NCBI GenBank assembly: GCA_002433335.1
Contig: DJHY01000305.1
Span: forward strand, 1 to 20,242
Direction: 5' to 3'
Source: Rhodospirillaceae bacterium UBA6608
GTDB lineage: Bacteria; Pseudomonadota; Alphaproteobacteria; Rhodospirillales_A; Casp-alpha2
Length of the DNA: 20,242 bases
The notes beneath the pieces were generated by a model that saw only the letters and a list, made by a program, of their open reading frames with translations, searched no databases and was not told the DNA's origin. Each line of letters starts with the position of its first letter. The first letter of the stretch is position 1. The position numbers and the translations under genes were made by a program. This document shows positions 1 to 7,028 of this stretch, one piece after another.

Positions 1-982
1 CCGAGCCTTCGGTCGAACCGACATCGGAATATTCGACCAGCTTGCGGGCCACTTCCTCGCCGATGCGCTCCTGCGCTTCTTCGGTCGAGCCGCCGACATG
101 CGGCGTCAGGATCACGTTGTCCAGGCCCTGCAGGGGCGACACGAACGGATCGGAATTGGACGACGGTTCTTTCGGGAACACGTCGACGGCCGCACCGCCC
201 AGGTGCCCGTCCGTCAGGGCCGCGGCGAGGGCCGGAATATCGACCACCGTCCCGCGCGAGTTATTGATCAGGTACGAACCCTTTTTCATCGCCCGCAGCT
301 CGGCTTCACCGATCATGTCCTTGGTTTCGTCGGTTTCCGGAACATGCAGGCTGACCAGGTCGGACTTGGCCAACAATTCGTTCAGGGTCTTCGCCGGCAT
401 GGCGTTGCCGTGGCGCAGCTTGTCCGTGCGATCGTAATAGATGACCCGCAGGCCCATCGCCTCGGCCAGGACCGCAAGCTGGGTGCCGATATTGCCGTAG
501 CCGACGATGCCCAGGGTCTTGCCCCGGACTTCCTTGGACGCCGTCGCCGACTTGTCCCAGCCACCGGTATGCGCCGCCTGCGAACGCGGGAACGTGCGGC
601 GGAACAGCATGACGATTTCGGCAATGGTTAGTTCGGCCACCGAGCGGGTGTTGGAGAACGGCGCGTTGAAAACGGGAATACCGTTGTTCCGCGCGGCTTC
701 CAGGTCAATCTGGTTGGTGCCGACAGAGAAACAGCCGACGGCCATCAGCGACGGGGCGGCGTCGATCACTTCCTTCGTCAACTGGGTCCGCGACCGGATA
801 CCCAGGATCCGCACGTCCTTCAGCTTGTCCTTCAACGCGTCGCCGTCGAGCGCCGTCTTCAACCGTTCGCCGTTCGAATAACCGGCTTCCTTGAAAATGG
901 CGGACGCGGTCGAGGAAATGCCCTCGAGCAGCAGGACTTTGATCTTTTCCTTGGGCAGGGACGGATTCTGAATCTTGGACAT
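1..982 (-). CDS. serA: D-3-phosphoglycerate dehydrogenase, C-terminus cut by window edge
   Basis: This gene encodes the NAD-dependent enzyme that oxidises 3-phosphoglycerate to 3-phosphohydroxypyruvate, the first step of serine synthesis in the cytoplasm. The visible 327 residues read from the ATG at 982 (MSKIQNPSLPKEKIKVLLLE) and stay open to base 1. Visible hallmarks are the segment GCFSVGTNQIDL, the Rossmann nucleotide loop GIVGYGNIG, the Arg in NNSRGTVVD, the Glu in AAVDVFPKEP and the catalytic His in TPHVGGSTEEAQ. The motif around TEEAQERIG and the following GST suggest the E. coli-type enzyme of about 410 residues. If so, the missing part would hold the ACT domain that senses serine. 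The gene is transcribed away from sodC, so the two share a 232-bp divergent spacer. Identification is firm. Only the C-terminal regulatory domain cannot be seen. Confidence 0.95.
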   Translation of the reverse strand, partial: MSKIQNPSLPKEKIKVLLLEGISSTASAIFKEAGYSNGERLKTALDGDALKDKLKDVRILGIRSRTQLTKEVIDAAPSLMAVGCFSVGTNQIDLEAARNNGIPVFNAPFSNTRSVAELTIAEIVMLFRRTFPRSQAAHTGGWDKSATASKEVRGKTLGIVGYGNIGTQLAVLAEAMGLRVIYYDRTDKLRHGNAMPAKTLNELLAKSDLVSLHVPETDETKDMIGEAELRAMKKGSYLINNSRGTVVDIPALAAALTDGHLGGAAVDVFPKEPSSNSDPFVSPLQGLDNVILTPHVGGSTEEAQERIGEEVARKLVEYSDVGSTEGS

Positions 983-1214
983 GGGATCGTCTGGTTCGTT
1001 CACTTTATTGAGGATGGATTATTGCGGCGCAACATGCCGGACCCGACCGCGCGGCGCAAGTGATATGCGCCCACCCGTCGCCCATTTCCGTCCCGCCATT
1101 ACTAAAGATTCTAGACATATTAGGAAAATACGTTGCAACTCAGCTTGGATCAGTCTCAAAATTGTCCTGACCCGGCATAAGACTGGGCACATTGGTCAAT
1201 TAGGGAGGACCACC
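983..1214. promoter_or_regulatory. Divergent spacer between serA and sodC, weak promoter candidate
   Basis: This 232-bp spacer must hold the promoters of serA (minus) and sodC (plus). It is clearly more A+T-rich near 1100-1200 than the flanking genes. The best sodC match I find is TTGCAA at 1133-1138 with CAAAAT at 1157-1162, an 18-bp spacer and four of six matches in each box, so it is only a candidate. A strong ribosome site, GGGAGGA at 1203-1209, lies 5 bp before the sodC ATG. No clear operator palindrome was found. Confidence 0.3.
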
Positions 1215-1739
1215 ATGAGAAAACTACTGGCGGCCGCGTTCGCGGCCATCCTGGTTTCCGGCGGCGCTCAGGCGGCGGTGGTGACCGTTACCTTCAACAT
1301 CACGACCGATTCCGGCCTTGGGCCGACGATCGGCACGATGATGTTCGAGGATTCGAGCGAAGGGCTGCGGATCATGCCTTCGGTAAAGGATCTGCCCCCG
1401 GGGAAGCACGGCTTCCACGTTCATCAAAATCCCGATTGCGGACCGAAGGATAAGGACGGCAAATCCGTTCCCGGTCTGGCTGCCGGCGGTCATTTCGACC
1501 CCAAGGGGACCGGCAAGCACGAAGGGCCGCAAGGTAAGGGGCACCTTGGCGACCTGCCGTTGCTGAACGTCGAATCCGACGGCATGGCCTGGGAGGAAAT
1601 CGTGGCGCCGCATCTGAAGGTCTCTGACCTTACAGGGCGGTCGATCATGATTCATGCCGGTGGCGACAACTTCTCCGACTCTCCCGCTGCCTTGGGCGGC
1701 GGCGGCGGTCGGATCGCCTGTGGCGTCGTCGGCAAGTAA
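1215..1739 (+). CDS. sodC: Periplasmic Cu/Zn superoxide dismutase
   Basis: The enzyme converts superoxide to hydrogen peroxide and oxygen in the periplasm. The 174-residue product starts with a signal peptide (Lys/Arg at 2-3, hydrophobic core 4-15, AQA cleavage site at 18-20). Copper ligands are H68, H70, bridging H93 and H147. Zinc ligands are H93, H102, H110 and D113 in the block GKHEGPQGKGHLGDLP. C75 and C169 would form the conserved disulfide, and R166 in the GGGGGRIACG stretch is the substrate-guiding arginine. Length and motif order match bacterial SodC of the E. coli type. I choose the ATG at 1215 because GGGAGGA lies 5 bp upstream and the signal peptide begins there. An in-frame start at 975 would add an implausible 80-residue leader. 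The gene appears monocistronic, with a terminator directly behind it. Confidence 0.95.
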   Translation: MRKLLAAAFAAILVSGGAQAAVVTVTFNITTDSGLGPTIGTMMFEDSSEGLRIMPSVKDLPPGKHGFHVHQNPDCGPKDKDGKSVPGLAAGGHFDPKGTGKHEGPQGKGHLGDLPLLNVESDGMAWEEIVAPHLKVSDLTGRSIMIHAGGDNFSDSPAALGGGGGRIACGVVGK

Positions 1740-1775
1740 GCTCGACGCCTAAACCGATACCTATCAACCACTTGC

Positions 1776-1810
1776 GGGGGGCCGCGCCTTTGCGCGCCCC
1801 CCACTTTTTT
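1776..1810 (+). terminator. Rho-independent terminator of sodC
   Basis: A GC hairpin has left arm GGGGGGCCGCGC (1776-1787), loop CTTT and right arm GCGCGCCCCCC, with one bulged base. It is followed by ACTTTTTT ending at 1810. It lies 37 bp after the sodC stop and just before the end of the convergent SDR gene. Confidence 0.85.
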
Positions 1811-1828
1811 CATCGAACCGACAACAAC

Positions 1829-2602
1829 CTAGCCGCGACCGATCCACGGCATCTTGGTCGCCTGAATGGTCAGGAACTGCACCGTCGTATCCATCGGCAG
1901 GTTGGCCATGAACAAAACGGCCTCGCCGACGTGTTGCGCGGGCATGCGCGGTTCGGGCTTGCGGGTGCCATCCGATTGTTTGACGCCTTCGACCATGCGC
2001 TCGGTCATCGGCGTCGCCGCGTTGCCGATGTCGATCTGGCTGACGGCGATATCGTACTTCCGGCCGTCCAGGGCGGCGGTCTTCGTCATGCCCGTGACCG
2101 CGTGCTTGGTCGCCGTATAAGGGATCGAGTCGGGGCGCGGCGCATGCGCCGAAATGGAGCCGTTGTTGATGATCCGCCCGCCCATCGGGGATTGCGCCTT
2201 CATCACCCGGAAGGCTTCCTGAATGCCAAGGAACACGCCCGTCAGGTTGACATCGATAACCCGCTGCCAGTCTTCCAGTTCCAAATCTTCCAACGGGATG
2301 CCCGGCGCGTTGGCGCCCGCATTGTTGAACAGCACGTCGACCCGGCCATGGGCGTCCACCGTCGCCTTGAACATCGCCTTGATTTGGGCCGCGTCGCTGA
2401 CATCGGTCGGCTGAACCAAGGCGCGGGCGCCGTCGGCCCCGGCCAAGGCCTTGGTTTCTTCCAGCATGTCGGCACGGCGGCCCGCCAGGGTCACGGAATA
2501 GCCGTCGGCCAACAGGGCCAATGCGGCCGCCCGGCCGACGCCGGTGCCCGCCCCGGTCACGATGGCGATTTTCGAAGCAGGGGCATGGGGTTGCGAGGTC
2601 AT
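1829..2602 (-). CDS. Short-chain dehydrogenase/reductase (classical SDR), substrate unknown
   Basis: This 257-residue protein is a classical NAD(P)-dependent SDR oxidoreductase of the cytoplasm. The cofactor loop TGAGTGVG lies at 16-23, NNAG at 93-96, and the catalytic set is N119, S149 (or S151), Y162 and K166 in YTATK. The arginine pair R42-R43 after the second strand suggests NADP(H) over NAD(H). The ATG at 2602 is chosen because AAGGAGA lies 6 bp upstream. An in-frame upstream start (2626) would put that ribosome site inside the gene. The C-terminal part (MPWIGRG) is short and gives no clue to substrate. The gene is convergent with sodC and divergent from the cupin gene, so it is probably transcribed alone. 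The reaction cannot be named from sequence. Confidence 0.88.
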   Translation of the reverse strand: MTSQPHAPASKIAIVTGAGTGVGRAAALALLADGYSVTLAGRRADMLEETKALAGADGARALVQPTDVSDAAQIKAMFKATVDAHGRVDVLFNNAGANAPGIPLEDLELEDWQRVIDVNLTGVFLGIQEAFRVMKAQSPMGGRIINNGSISAHAPRPDSIPYTATKHAVTGMTKTAALDGRKYDIAVSQIDIGNAATPMTERMVEGVKQSDGTRKPEPRMPAQHVGEAVLFMANLPMDTTVQFLTIQATKMPWIGRG

Positions 2603-2720
2603 GGATGTCTCCTTGATGCAGATCATTTATTCTCTGTGATAGACTTATAGAATACCCCATCACCGCGTATCAGGGTTTTTGCACCCGTACGCGCTCAGGG
2701 ATAATTGGAGGAACAATTCC
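2603..2720. promoter_or_regulatory. Divergent promoter region, SDR and cupin genes
   Basis: This 118-bp spacer separates two divergent starts and has an A+T-rich core at 2621-2655. TAGAAT at 2648-2653 (five of six matches to a -10 box, plus strand) could serve the cupin gene, but no good -35 box lies at the right distance. GGAGG at 2707-2711 is the cupin ribosome site, 9 bp before its ATG. Confidence 0.3.
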
Positions 2721-3224
2721 ATGGCCTATACTTTGGACGCGCTGGCTGGCGACATGAAACAGGTTCTGTCGCAGGGTCAAACCCCCGCGCAACTCGAACA
2801 GACCCGCCAATTGGTCGAAAAAGCGTTGAAAGACAAAGACTTCGTCGAAGCTCACCTGGGTGACAACGCCGAAGGCGAACGCAAAATCATTTATGAAGAC
2901 CCTGACCTGGGCTTCTGCATCCTGGCCCACGTCTACAAAGGCGCCAAAACCGGCGATCCGCACGATCACGGTCCCGCCTGGGCCATCTACGGCCAGGCAT
3001 TCGGCGAAACTCAGATGACCGAATACGACATGGTCGAAGCCCCGCACGACGGCAAGCCGGGTAAGGTCAAACCGCGTGAAACCTATAAAATGGTTCCCGG
3101 CGACGCCCGCGTTTATCAGGTCGGCGACATTCACTGCCCGCATCGGGACGGCGAAACCCGCCTGATCCGGATCGAGGCGATGAACATGAACGGCGTGAAG
3201 CGCACGCCGCTGGTGGCTGCCTAA
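2721..3224 (+). CDS. Small cupin protein, cysteine/thiol dioxygenase-like
   Basis: This 167-residue protein has a single cupin domain behind a helical N-terminus (1-50). The metal site reads PHDHGPAW (H81, H83), and the third ligand is probably H138 in VGDIHCPHRDGETR, followed by a strand ending MNGVKR. This layout (HxH in the first cupin motif, GD(I/V)H in the second, then a strand with N-G-V-R-like end) resembles cysteine dioxygenase and 3-mercaptopropionate dioxygenase. These are iron enzymes that oxidise a thiol to a sulfinate. The protein is shorter than those enzymes (about 200 residues), so other mononuclear cupin functions remain possible. The ATG at 2721 has GGAGG 9 bp upstream; a 14-residue N-terminal extension is possible but lacks a ribosome site. 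In view of the probable sulfinate operon at 10-14 kb, a thiol dioxygenase role is an attractive inference. Confidence 0.75.
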   Translation: MAYTLDALAGDMKQVLSQGQTPAQLEQTRQLVEKALKDKDFVEAHLGDNAEGERKIIYEDPDLGFCILAHVYKGAKTGDPHDHGPAWAIYGQAFGETQMTEYDMVEAPHDGKPGKVKPRETYKMVPGDARVYQVGDIHCPHRDGETRLIRIEAMNMNGVKRTPLVAA

Positions 3225-3247
3225 GTCTTTTTCGATCCCCAATTCGG

Positions 3248-3273
3248 CCCCACCGTCGGCAACGGCGGTGGGG
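3248..3273. terminator. Hairpin between convergent genes, possible terminator
   Basis: CCCCACCG (3248-3255) pairs perfectly with CGGTGGGG (3266-3273) over a 10-base loop. It sits 23 bp after the cupin stop and 13 bp before the end of the opposing small ORF. It has no good T-tract on either side, so factor-independent termination is not certain. Confidence 0.45.
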
Positions 3274-3286
3274 TCATTGGTTGGGA

Positions 3287-3520
3287 TTATCGGTCGCTTG
3301 ACTGAATAGCTTCCAACTTTTCCAAGCTGTCGGACGTCAGCTGCACTGAAACGTTGCCGACAGTGGAACGGATAATCAAATCGACGAACCAGATTCCGGG
3401 CGTCAATTCCTGCGGCGTCCCGATGTCGATTCCGACCACATCTTCAATATCGATGGATAGGTTCTTGTTGTCGTGAAACGAAATCGCGGCAACGGTCTTT
3501 TTTGCGTCGGCTGGGGGCAT
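3287..3520 (-). CDS. Hypothetical small protein, 77 residues
   Basis: I do not recognise this gene. From the ATG at 3520 it codes for 77 residues. A GTG at 3550 would add ten residues (MPVNETEDGA) but has no obvious ribosome site, whereas GAGG lies about 8 bp before the ATG. The product is acidic and has no transmembrane helix, cysteine or signal peptide. It reads as alternating beta strands (KNLSIDIEDVVGIDIG, WFVDLIIRSTVGNVSVQL) followed by a short helix (SDSLEKLEAIQ). It could be a small beta-sandwich or regulatory domain. It stands alone between convergent and codirectional genes, 107 bp from the permease end. That it is a real gene rests on a plausible protein-like composition and an otherwise empty gap. 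Confidence 0.5.
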   Translation of the reverse strand: MPPADAKKTVAAISFHDNKNLSIDIEDVVGIDIGTPQELTPGIWFVDLIIRSTVGNVSVQLTSDSLEKLEAIQSSDR

Positions 3521-3627
3521 GGCTCCATCCTCGGTCTCGTTGACCGGCACGTTCCGGTCACCGCCAGCTTGCCTTTAGCCCGCGTCCGCTGCAACCCCCG
3601 CTTTGGGCATAGATACGATCCGATCGA

Positions 3628-4707
3628 CTAACCCAGGACGGCCTGCGCCGCCAATCCGGCCAGGAACGATCCAGCCAGGCCCAAGGCGATGTACCACAGG
3701 AAGGTGCCCCGTTTGACCAGGGCCCAAACCGCCATCGCGGCGGGGATCGAGGTCACGCCCCCCGCAATCATGAAGGCCATCGCCGCACCCGGCGCCATGC
3801 CCAGGTCCATCAATGCATCGACCGTCGGAATGGCGGCGAAACCGTTCAGATAGGCCGGAACCCCGACCACGACGGCGGCCGGGACGGTCCACCATTCACC
3901 GCCGCCCAGCCAGCGCCCGACCTGATCGGCGGGGATATAGGCGACCATCAAACTTTCCACCAAAAAGGCCAGGCTCAGCCATTTGAACAGGAACCAGCCG
4001 GTGGTCAGGCTTTCGTCGCGGAACAAGGCGCGGCGCGGCTCCTCACGCCAGAATTTCCATTCGATAGCCCCGCTTTGCAGGGCCTTGCGGCGCGCGGCGC
4101 AGCAACTCGTCACCGCCCCCTTCAAGGGATCGGCGAACGCCCCGCGCGCGACCAACGCCTGGGTGCCGTACCCGGCGACAAGACCCATGGCCACAGCTGC
4201 GGCGGCCTTGAACACCGTGAACGGCAGACCGAACACCGCCGACATCAAAATGAAAATCTGCGGGTCCATCAGGGGCGAGGCGATCCAGAACGCCATGACC
4301 GGGGCCAGCGGCACGCCGGCCGCCAACAGCCCGGCGATGATCGGCACGACCCCGCAGGAACAAAACGGCGAGAACGCCCCGAACACGGCGGCCAGGAACA
4401 CCGCCGTTCCCTGGCGGGCGGCGAAGGCGCGTGCGATCTGTTGGTCCAGGCCCGTCGCCTTGGTCCAAGCCGCGGCCAAAACGGACAATAGGAAGAACGG
4501 CGCGATGAACCCATAAGCCTTGAGAACGAACAGAACGCTGCTCTGCGCCTGGGCAAGGTCGATCGCGGCCAGCACGCCGACCACGGCCAAGGTCGCAAGC
4601 ATCACCCGGTCGAGGCGGCGCAGGCGCGCGGCCAGTCCCGTCGCTGGTTTCGGCGCATCTTCACGGATCGAAATGTTTTCCGGCGGGGTCAGGATGGTCT
4701 CGCTCAT
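3628..4707 (-). CDS. ArsP/DUF318-family permease (metal or metalloid efflux)
   Basis: This 359-residue inner-membrane protein belongs to the permease family once called DUF318, which includes ArsP (export of trivalent organoarsenicals) and proposed Cu/Zn exporters. It has about eight hydrophobic segments in two halves. The family motif SPFCSCGVVPI carries C116 and C118 in the first half, and the matching segment GVPAYLNGFAAIP lies at 283-294. A cytoplasmic loop between the halves contains a C202-C203 pair followed by basic residues, a possible thiol site for metal transfer. The start at 4707 overlaps the stop of the upstream regulator by four bases (ATGA), with AAGGAAG just before it. The two genes are therefore almost surely co-transcribed and translationally coupled. 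The coupled ArsR-type regulator supports a metal or metalloid substrate, but which one cannot be told. Confidence 0.85.
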   Translation of the reverse strand: MSETILTPPENISIREDAPKPATGLAARLRRLDRVMLATLAVVGVLAAIDLAQAQSSVLFVLKAYGFIAPFFLLSVLAAAWTKATGLDQQIARAFAARQGTAVFLAAVFGAFSPFCSCGVVPIIAGLLAAGVPLAPVMAFWIASPLMDPQIFILMSAVFGLPFTVFKAAAAVAMGLVAGYGTQALVARGAFADPLKGAVTSCCAARRKALQSGAIEWKFWREEPRRALFRDESLTTGWFLFKWLSLAFLVESLMVAYIPADQVGRWLGGGEWWTVPAAVVVGVPAYLNGFAAIPTVDALMDLGMAPGAAMAFMIAGGVTSIPAAMAVWALVKRGTFLWYIALGLAGSFLAGLAAQAVLG

Positions 4708-5054
4708 CGTTTGGCTTCCTTCGCTTGAACGTCGTCGACGGCGCAGCAGGAGGTTTCGACGCCGGTGCAGCATTCGTCGGCCAGGAAGCCGATCAGGCCC
4801 CGCATGGCCTCGAAATTGGCGCGACAGCGCAGCACCCGCCCCTCGCGCGATTGCACCACCAGACCGGCCCAGACCAGCCGCGACAAATGATGCGACAGGG
4901 TCGAGCCGGGAATGCTCAGGTGGTCCTGGATTTCACCCACCGCCAAGCCGCCCTCGCCCGCCTTGACCAGCAACCGAAAGGCATCGAGCCGATGGGAATT
5001 TCCCAATTCAGCCAATTGCTGCGCGGCGCGGTCCGAATCCAATACGTTTTCCAT
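4704..5054 (-). CDS. ArsR/SmtB-family transcriptional repressor with C-terminal cysteine pairs
   Basis: This 116-residue winged-helix DNA-binding protein is expected to repress its own operon and release DNA when it binds a metal or metalloid. The helix-turn-helix spans about 38-66 (VGEIQDHLSIPGSTLSHHLS), with the wing around 67-80. The classic ELCVCDL metal site of ArsR is absent: the matching helix reads AVGEIQDHL. Instead, cysteines cluster at the end of the last helix and tail: C95-C96 in ADECC and C103-C104 in TSCC, plus C77 in the wing. That is a likely alternative thiolate site for a soft ion. The gene overlaps the permease by four bases. A perfect inverted repeat lies over a TATAAT box 49-59 bp upstream and is the probable operator. 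Confidence 0.9.
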   Translation of the reverse strand: MENVLDSDRAAQQLAELGNSHRLDAFRLLVKAGEGGLAVGEIQDHLSIPGSTLSHHLSRLVWAGLVVQSREGRVLRCRANFEAMRGLIGFLADECCTGVETSCCAVDDVQAKEAKR

Positions 5055-5093
5055 GGCGCGCAGGGTATCACCGCCCCGGACGGAGTCAACGAT

Positions 5094-5113
5094 ATTTCTA
5101 GAATTATAGAAAT
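5094..5113 (-). promoter_or_regulatory. Operator and -10 box of the arsR-permease operon
   Basis: A perfect inverted repeat, ATTTCTA-N6-TAGAAAT, stands out in GC-rich DNA. On the minus strand it covers a consensus TATAAT (5108 down to 5103). A repressor bound here would block RNA polymerase. The transcript would start near 5096, giving a leader of roughly 40 bases before the ATG at 5054. No strong -35 box is visible at 17 bp (TGTGCT). The symmetric arrangement is typical of ArsR-family autoregulation, but binding is inferred. Confidence 0.75.
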
Positions 5114-5137
5114 GAAGACCTGTTCAGCACATCACGC

Positions 5138-5170
5138 AGACAAGAACGCCCGCCGGATGGCCGGCGGGCG
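5138..5170 (-). terminator. Rho-independent terminator of the TauD-type gene
   Basis: CGCCCGCCGG (5147-5156) and CCGGCGGGCG (5161-5170) form a perfect 10-bp stem with loop ATGG. On the minus strand it is followed by TTCTTGTCT. It lies 28 bp after the dioxygenase stop and upstream of the arsR promoter, so it insulates the two units. Confidence 0.75.
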
Positions 5171-5197
5171 CGTCTCGTCTAAATCTCGAAATCCGGT

Positions 5198-6070
5198 TCA
5201 CGCGGCGGCGGCGCGGCCTTTGTAAAACGGGCGGTCGCCCCCGGCGGTGCTGCGATGCATGCGGCGCGGCTGGTTTTCGTCATAGTCGCGCACGGCGTAG
5301 TGCATGGTCACGCGGTTGTCCCACATCACCAGGTCGCCCGCCGTCCAACGGTGGCGATAGACGTTTTCCGGGCGGGTCGCATGGGCCATCAGGTATTCCA
5401 GGATCGGACGGCTTTCCTCAATGGTCATATCCGCGAACTGGGTGGTGAAGAACGTATTGACGTATAGCGCATCGCGCCCCGTGTCCGGATGGGTCCGCAC
5501 CGCCGGATGACGATAGGACGCCAGCCCTTCGGGAATTTGTGGCGAGTCCGTATCCGGCTCGGCGAGGTTGCGGCGGCGGATGGCGTCGGGCGAATGCATC
5601 GCGTCCATGGTCCGTAGGATCGCCTGCATCCCCGGCGACAGGGTTTCCAGCGCCCGATACATATTGCAGAACAGGGTGTCGCCCCGGCCCTCGGGCACGA
5701 TCCGCGCATGCAGGAACGACATGGCGGGCGGGCGTTCCGACGCCGAGATATCCGAATGCCAGAAATCGTTGCGCGCCCCGCGCCGCCCCGGCTTGGTTTC
5801 CAGCACGATCACTTCGGGGTTCTGATTATCGACCCCCTGGCGCGCACCATAAGGATGCCCTTCGACCGGGCCGAACCGCTGCGAAAAAGTGCTTTGCGCG
5901 GCAGGCGTCAAATCCTGCCCCGGAAAGGTCAGGACCAGATACTCGTTCAGGGCGTCGACGATCGCGGAAAAGGTCTCGCTGTCCAGATCCTGCGACAGAT
6001 CGACGCCGGTCACCCGCGCCCCGATGGCGCCGGTCAGGGGATGAACTTCAATAGGTTGCGTGCGGCTCAT
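5198..6070 (-). CDS. TauD/TfdA-family 2-oxoglutarate- and Fe(II)-dependent dioxygenase
   Basis: This 290-residue cytoplasmic enzyme belongs to the TauD/TfdA family. These enzymes hydroxylate a substrate next to a heteroatom while converting 2-oxoglutarate to succinate and CO2. Taurine dioxygenase itself releases sulfite. The iron ligands are H105 and D107 in FWHSDIS and H257 in VTMHYAVRDY. The 2-oxoglutarate-binding arginine is R273 (or R269) in RRMHRST. N-terminal landmarks are IGARVTGVDLS (16-26) and QRFGPVEGHPY. Length is normal for the family. The ATG at 6070 has GGGAGG 8 bp upstream. It is transcribed alone, with its own terminator. Substrate specificity cannot be read: taurine, other alkylsulfonates, alkyl sulfates and aryloxyalkanoates are all possible. 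No taurine ABC transporter (tauABC) is in the window. Confidence 0.9.
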   Translation of the reverse strand: MSRTQPIEVHPLTGAIGARVTGVDLSQDLDSETFSAIVDALNEYLVLTFPGQDLTPAAQSTFSQRFGPVEGHPYGARQGVDNQNPEVIVLETKPGRRGARNDFWHSDISASERPPAMSFLHARIVPEGRGDTLFCNMYRALETLSPGMQAILRTMDAMHSPDAIRRRNLAEPDTDSPQIPEGLASYRHPAVRTHPDTGRDALYVNTFFTTQFADMTIEESRPILEYLMAHATRPENVYRHRWTAGDLVMWDNRVTMHYAVRDYDENQPRRMHRSTAGGDRPFYKGRAAAA

Positions 6071-6130
6071 GGCATTGCCTCCCGTGCGTGAACCGAACCG
6101 GCGCCGGGAAGTTTTGTTTCTTCTCTCAAG

Positions 6131-6179
6131 GGCCGGAACTGACCGGCCGCCTCCCGGCCGGAGATAACTATATCGTTAT
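6131..6179. promoter_or_regulatory. Two adjacent inverted repeats in the divergent tauD-like/GST spacer
   Basis: The 232-bp spacer 6071-6302 holds two short perfect inverted repeats of the same geometry: GGCCGG-N6-CCGGCC (6131-6148) and ATAAC-N6-GTTAT (6164-6179). The second is A+T-rich and lies where promoters for either divergent gene could be. They may be operator half-sites or RNA stem-loops in the dioxygenase leader. I see no confident -35/-10 pair. Confidence 0.35.
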
Positions 6180-6302
6180 TCTGACCCCTTGCCGCGACGC
6201 CGTCTAGTATCAGAAAAACATGAAATTCAAACCGATCGGAAATTTGCGTACCCGCAACGAAGTTGGATTGCCCGGCCAACGCCTCGGAGATAGGCTCGAC
6301 CT

Positions 6303-6926
6303 ATGATCAAGCTTCATGACTTTCTTCCCTCGGGCAATGGCTACAAATGCCGGTTGATGCTGCGGTTTCTGGGCCGCCCCTTCACCCTGGTCGAATACGA
6401 CATCACCCAGGGCGAAACCCGCACGCCGGAATTTCTAAGCCGCCTCAACCCCAACGGGCGCATTCCGGTGCTGGAGTTGGACGACGGGCGCTGCCTGTCT
6501 GAATCGGGTGCGATCCTGAATTACCTGGCGCGGGGCACGGATTTCCTGCCCGAAGACGACTGGGCCCGTGCCAAGGTTCTGCAATGGATGTTCTTCGAGC
6601 AGTACACGCTGGAGCCGACCGTCGCCGTTCGCCGCTTCTGGCTGACGGAACAGGAAGCCCCCCTGACGGAAATTCAACGGGCGCAATTGCCCCTGAAACT
6701 GGAACAGGGCCACGCCGCCCTGGGCGTGCTGGAAAAAGGCCTGTCCGACGGCCCCTGGCTGGTCGGCGGCAAGCCGACCATCGCCGACATCGCCCTTTAC
6801 GGATATACCCATGTCGCCCCCGAAGGCGGCTACGAGCTGGACGCCTATCCGAACATCCGCGCCTGGTTGGCGCGGTTCCAGGCCCTGCCGGGTTATTTCC
6901 CGATCACCCAACGGGATTTCACCTGA
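6303..6926 (+). CDS. Glutathione S-transferase family protein (207 residues)
   Basis: This cytoplasmic protein has the two-domain glutathione transferase fold. The N-terminal thioredoxin-like domain (1-78) has the catalytic-loop candidate S10 in LPSGNGYKC, the cis-proline P55 in NGRIPVLEL, and the glutathione-binding pair E67-S68 in SESGAI. The all-helical C-terminal domain (about 85-205) contains the family helix GKPTIADIALYGY. Length is typical. The start at 6303 is the first ATG; the ribosome site is weak (GGAG 13 bp upstream). It is divergent from the TauD-type gene and 102 bp ahead of the CBS-domain gene. Substrate is unknown; such enzymes conjugate, isomerise or reduce electrophiles with glutathione. 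Confidence 0.9.
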   Translation: MIKLHDFLPSGNGYKCRLMLRFLGRPFTLVEYDITQGETRTPEFLSRLNPNGRIPVLELDDGRCLSESGAILNYLARGTDFLPEDDWARAKVLQWMFFEQYTLEPTVAVRRFWLTEQEAPLTEIQRAQLPLKLEQGHAALGVLEKGLSDGPWLVGGKPTIADIALYGYTHVAPEGGYELDAYPNIRAWLARFQALPGYFPITQRDFT

Positions 6927-6959
6927 CCCCGGGGTCAATCGGCGGCGTCGCGCCACGTA

Positions 6960-6986
6960 TCAGGATTTCCTGATTTGCGATATACT
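6960..6986 (+). promoter_or_regulatory. Candidate promoter with palindrome before the CBS-domain gene
   Basis: TATACT at 6981-6986 is a good -10 match, 42 bp before the CBS-domain ATG. The place of the -35 box is taken by a near-perfect palindrome, TCAGGA-TT-TCCTGA (6960-6973), rather than by a TTGACA-like hexamer. This suggests a regulated promoter, but no regulator is known here. Confidence 0.35.
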
Positions 6987-7028
6987 GGTCGAAAACCGCG
7001 CCAGCGGTCATAGACGGGAGACGCTAGC

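Noticed and set aside
3983..4516. 177-codon plus-strand frame opposite the permease
   Set aside because: Shadow frame with no ribosome site and low-complexity Ala/Arg/Asn composition, fully inside a well-supported membrane protein gene.
6171..6180. Ten-base word AATAACGATA (minus strand) that recurs at 18813-18822 (plus strand)
   Set aside because: Two copies upstream of unrelated genes in AT-rich spacers may be chance; orientation relative to the genes is not consistent enough to claim a regulon.
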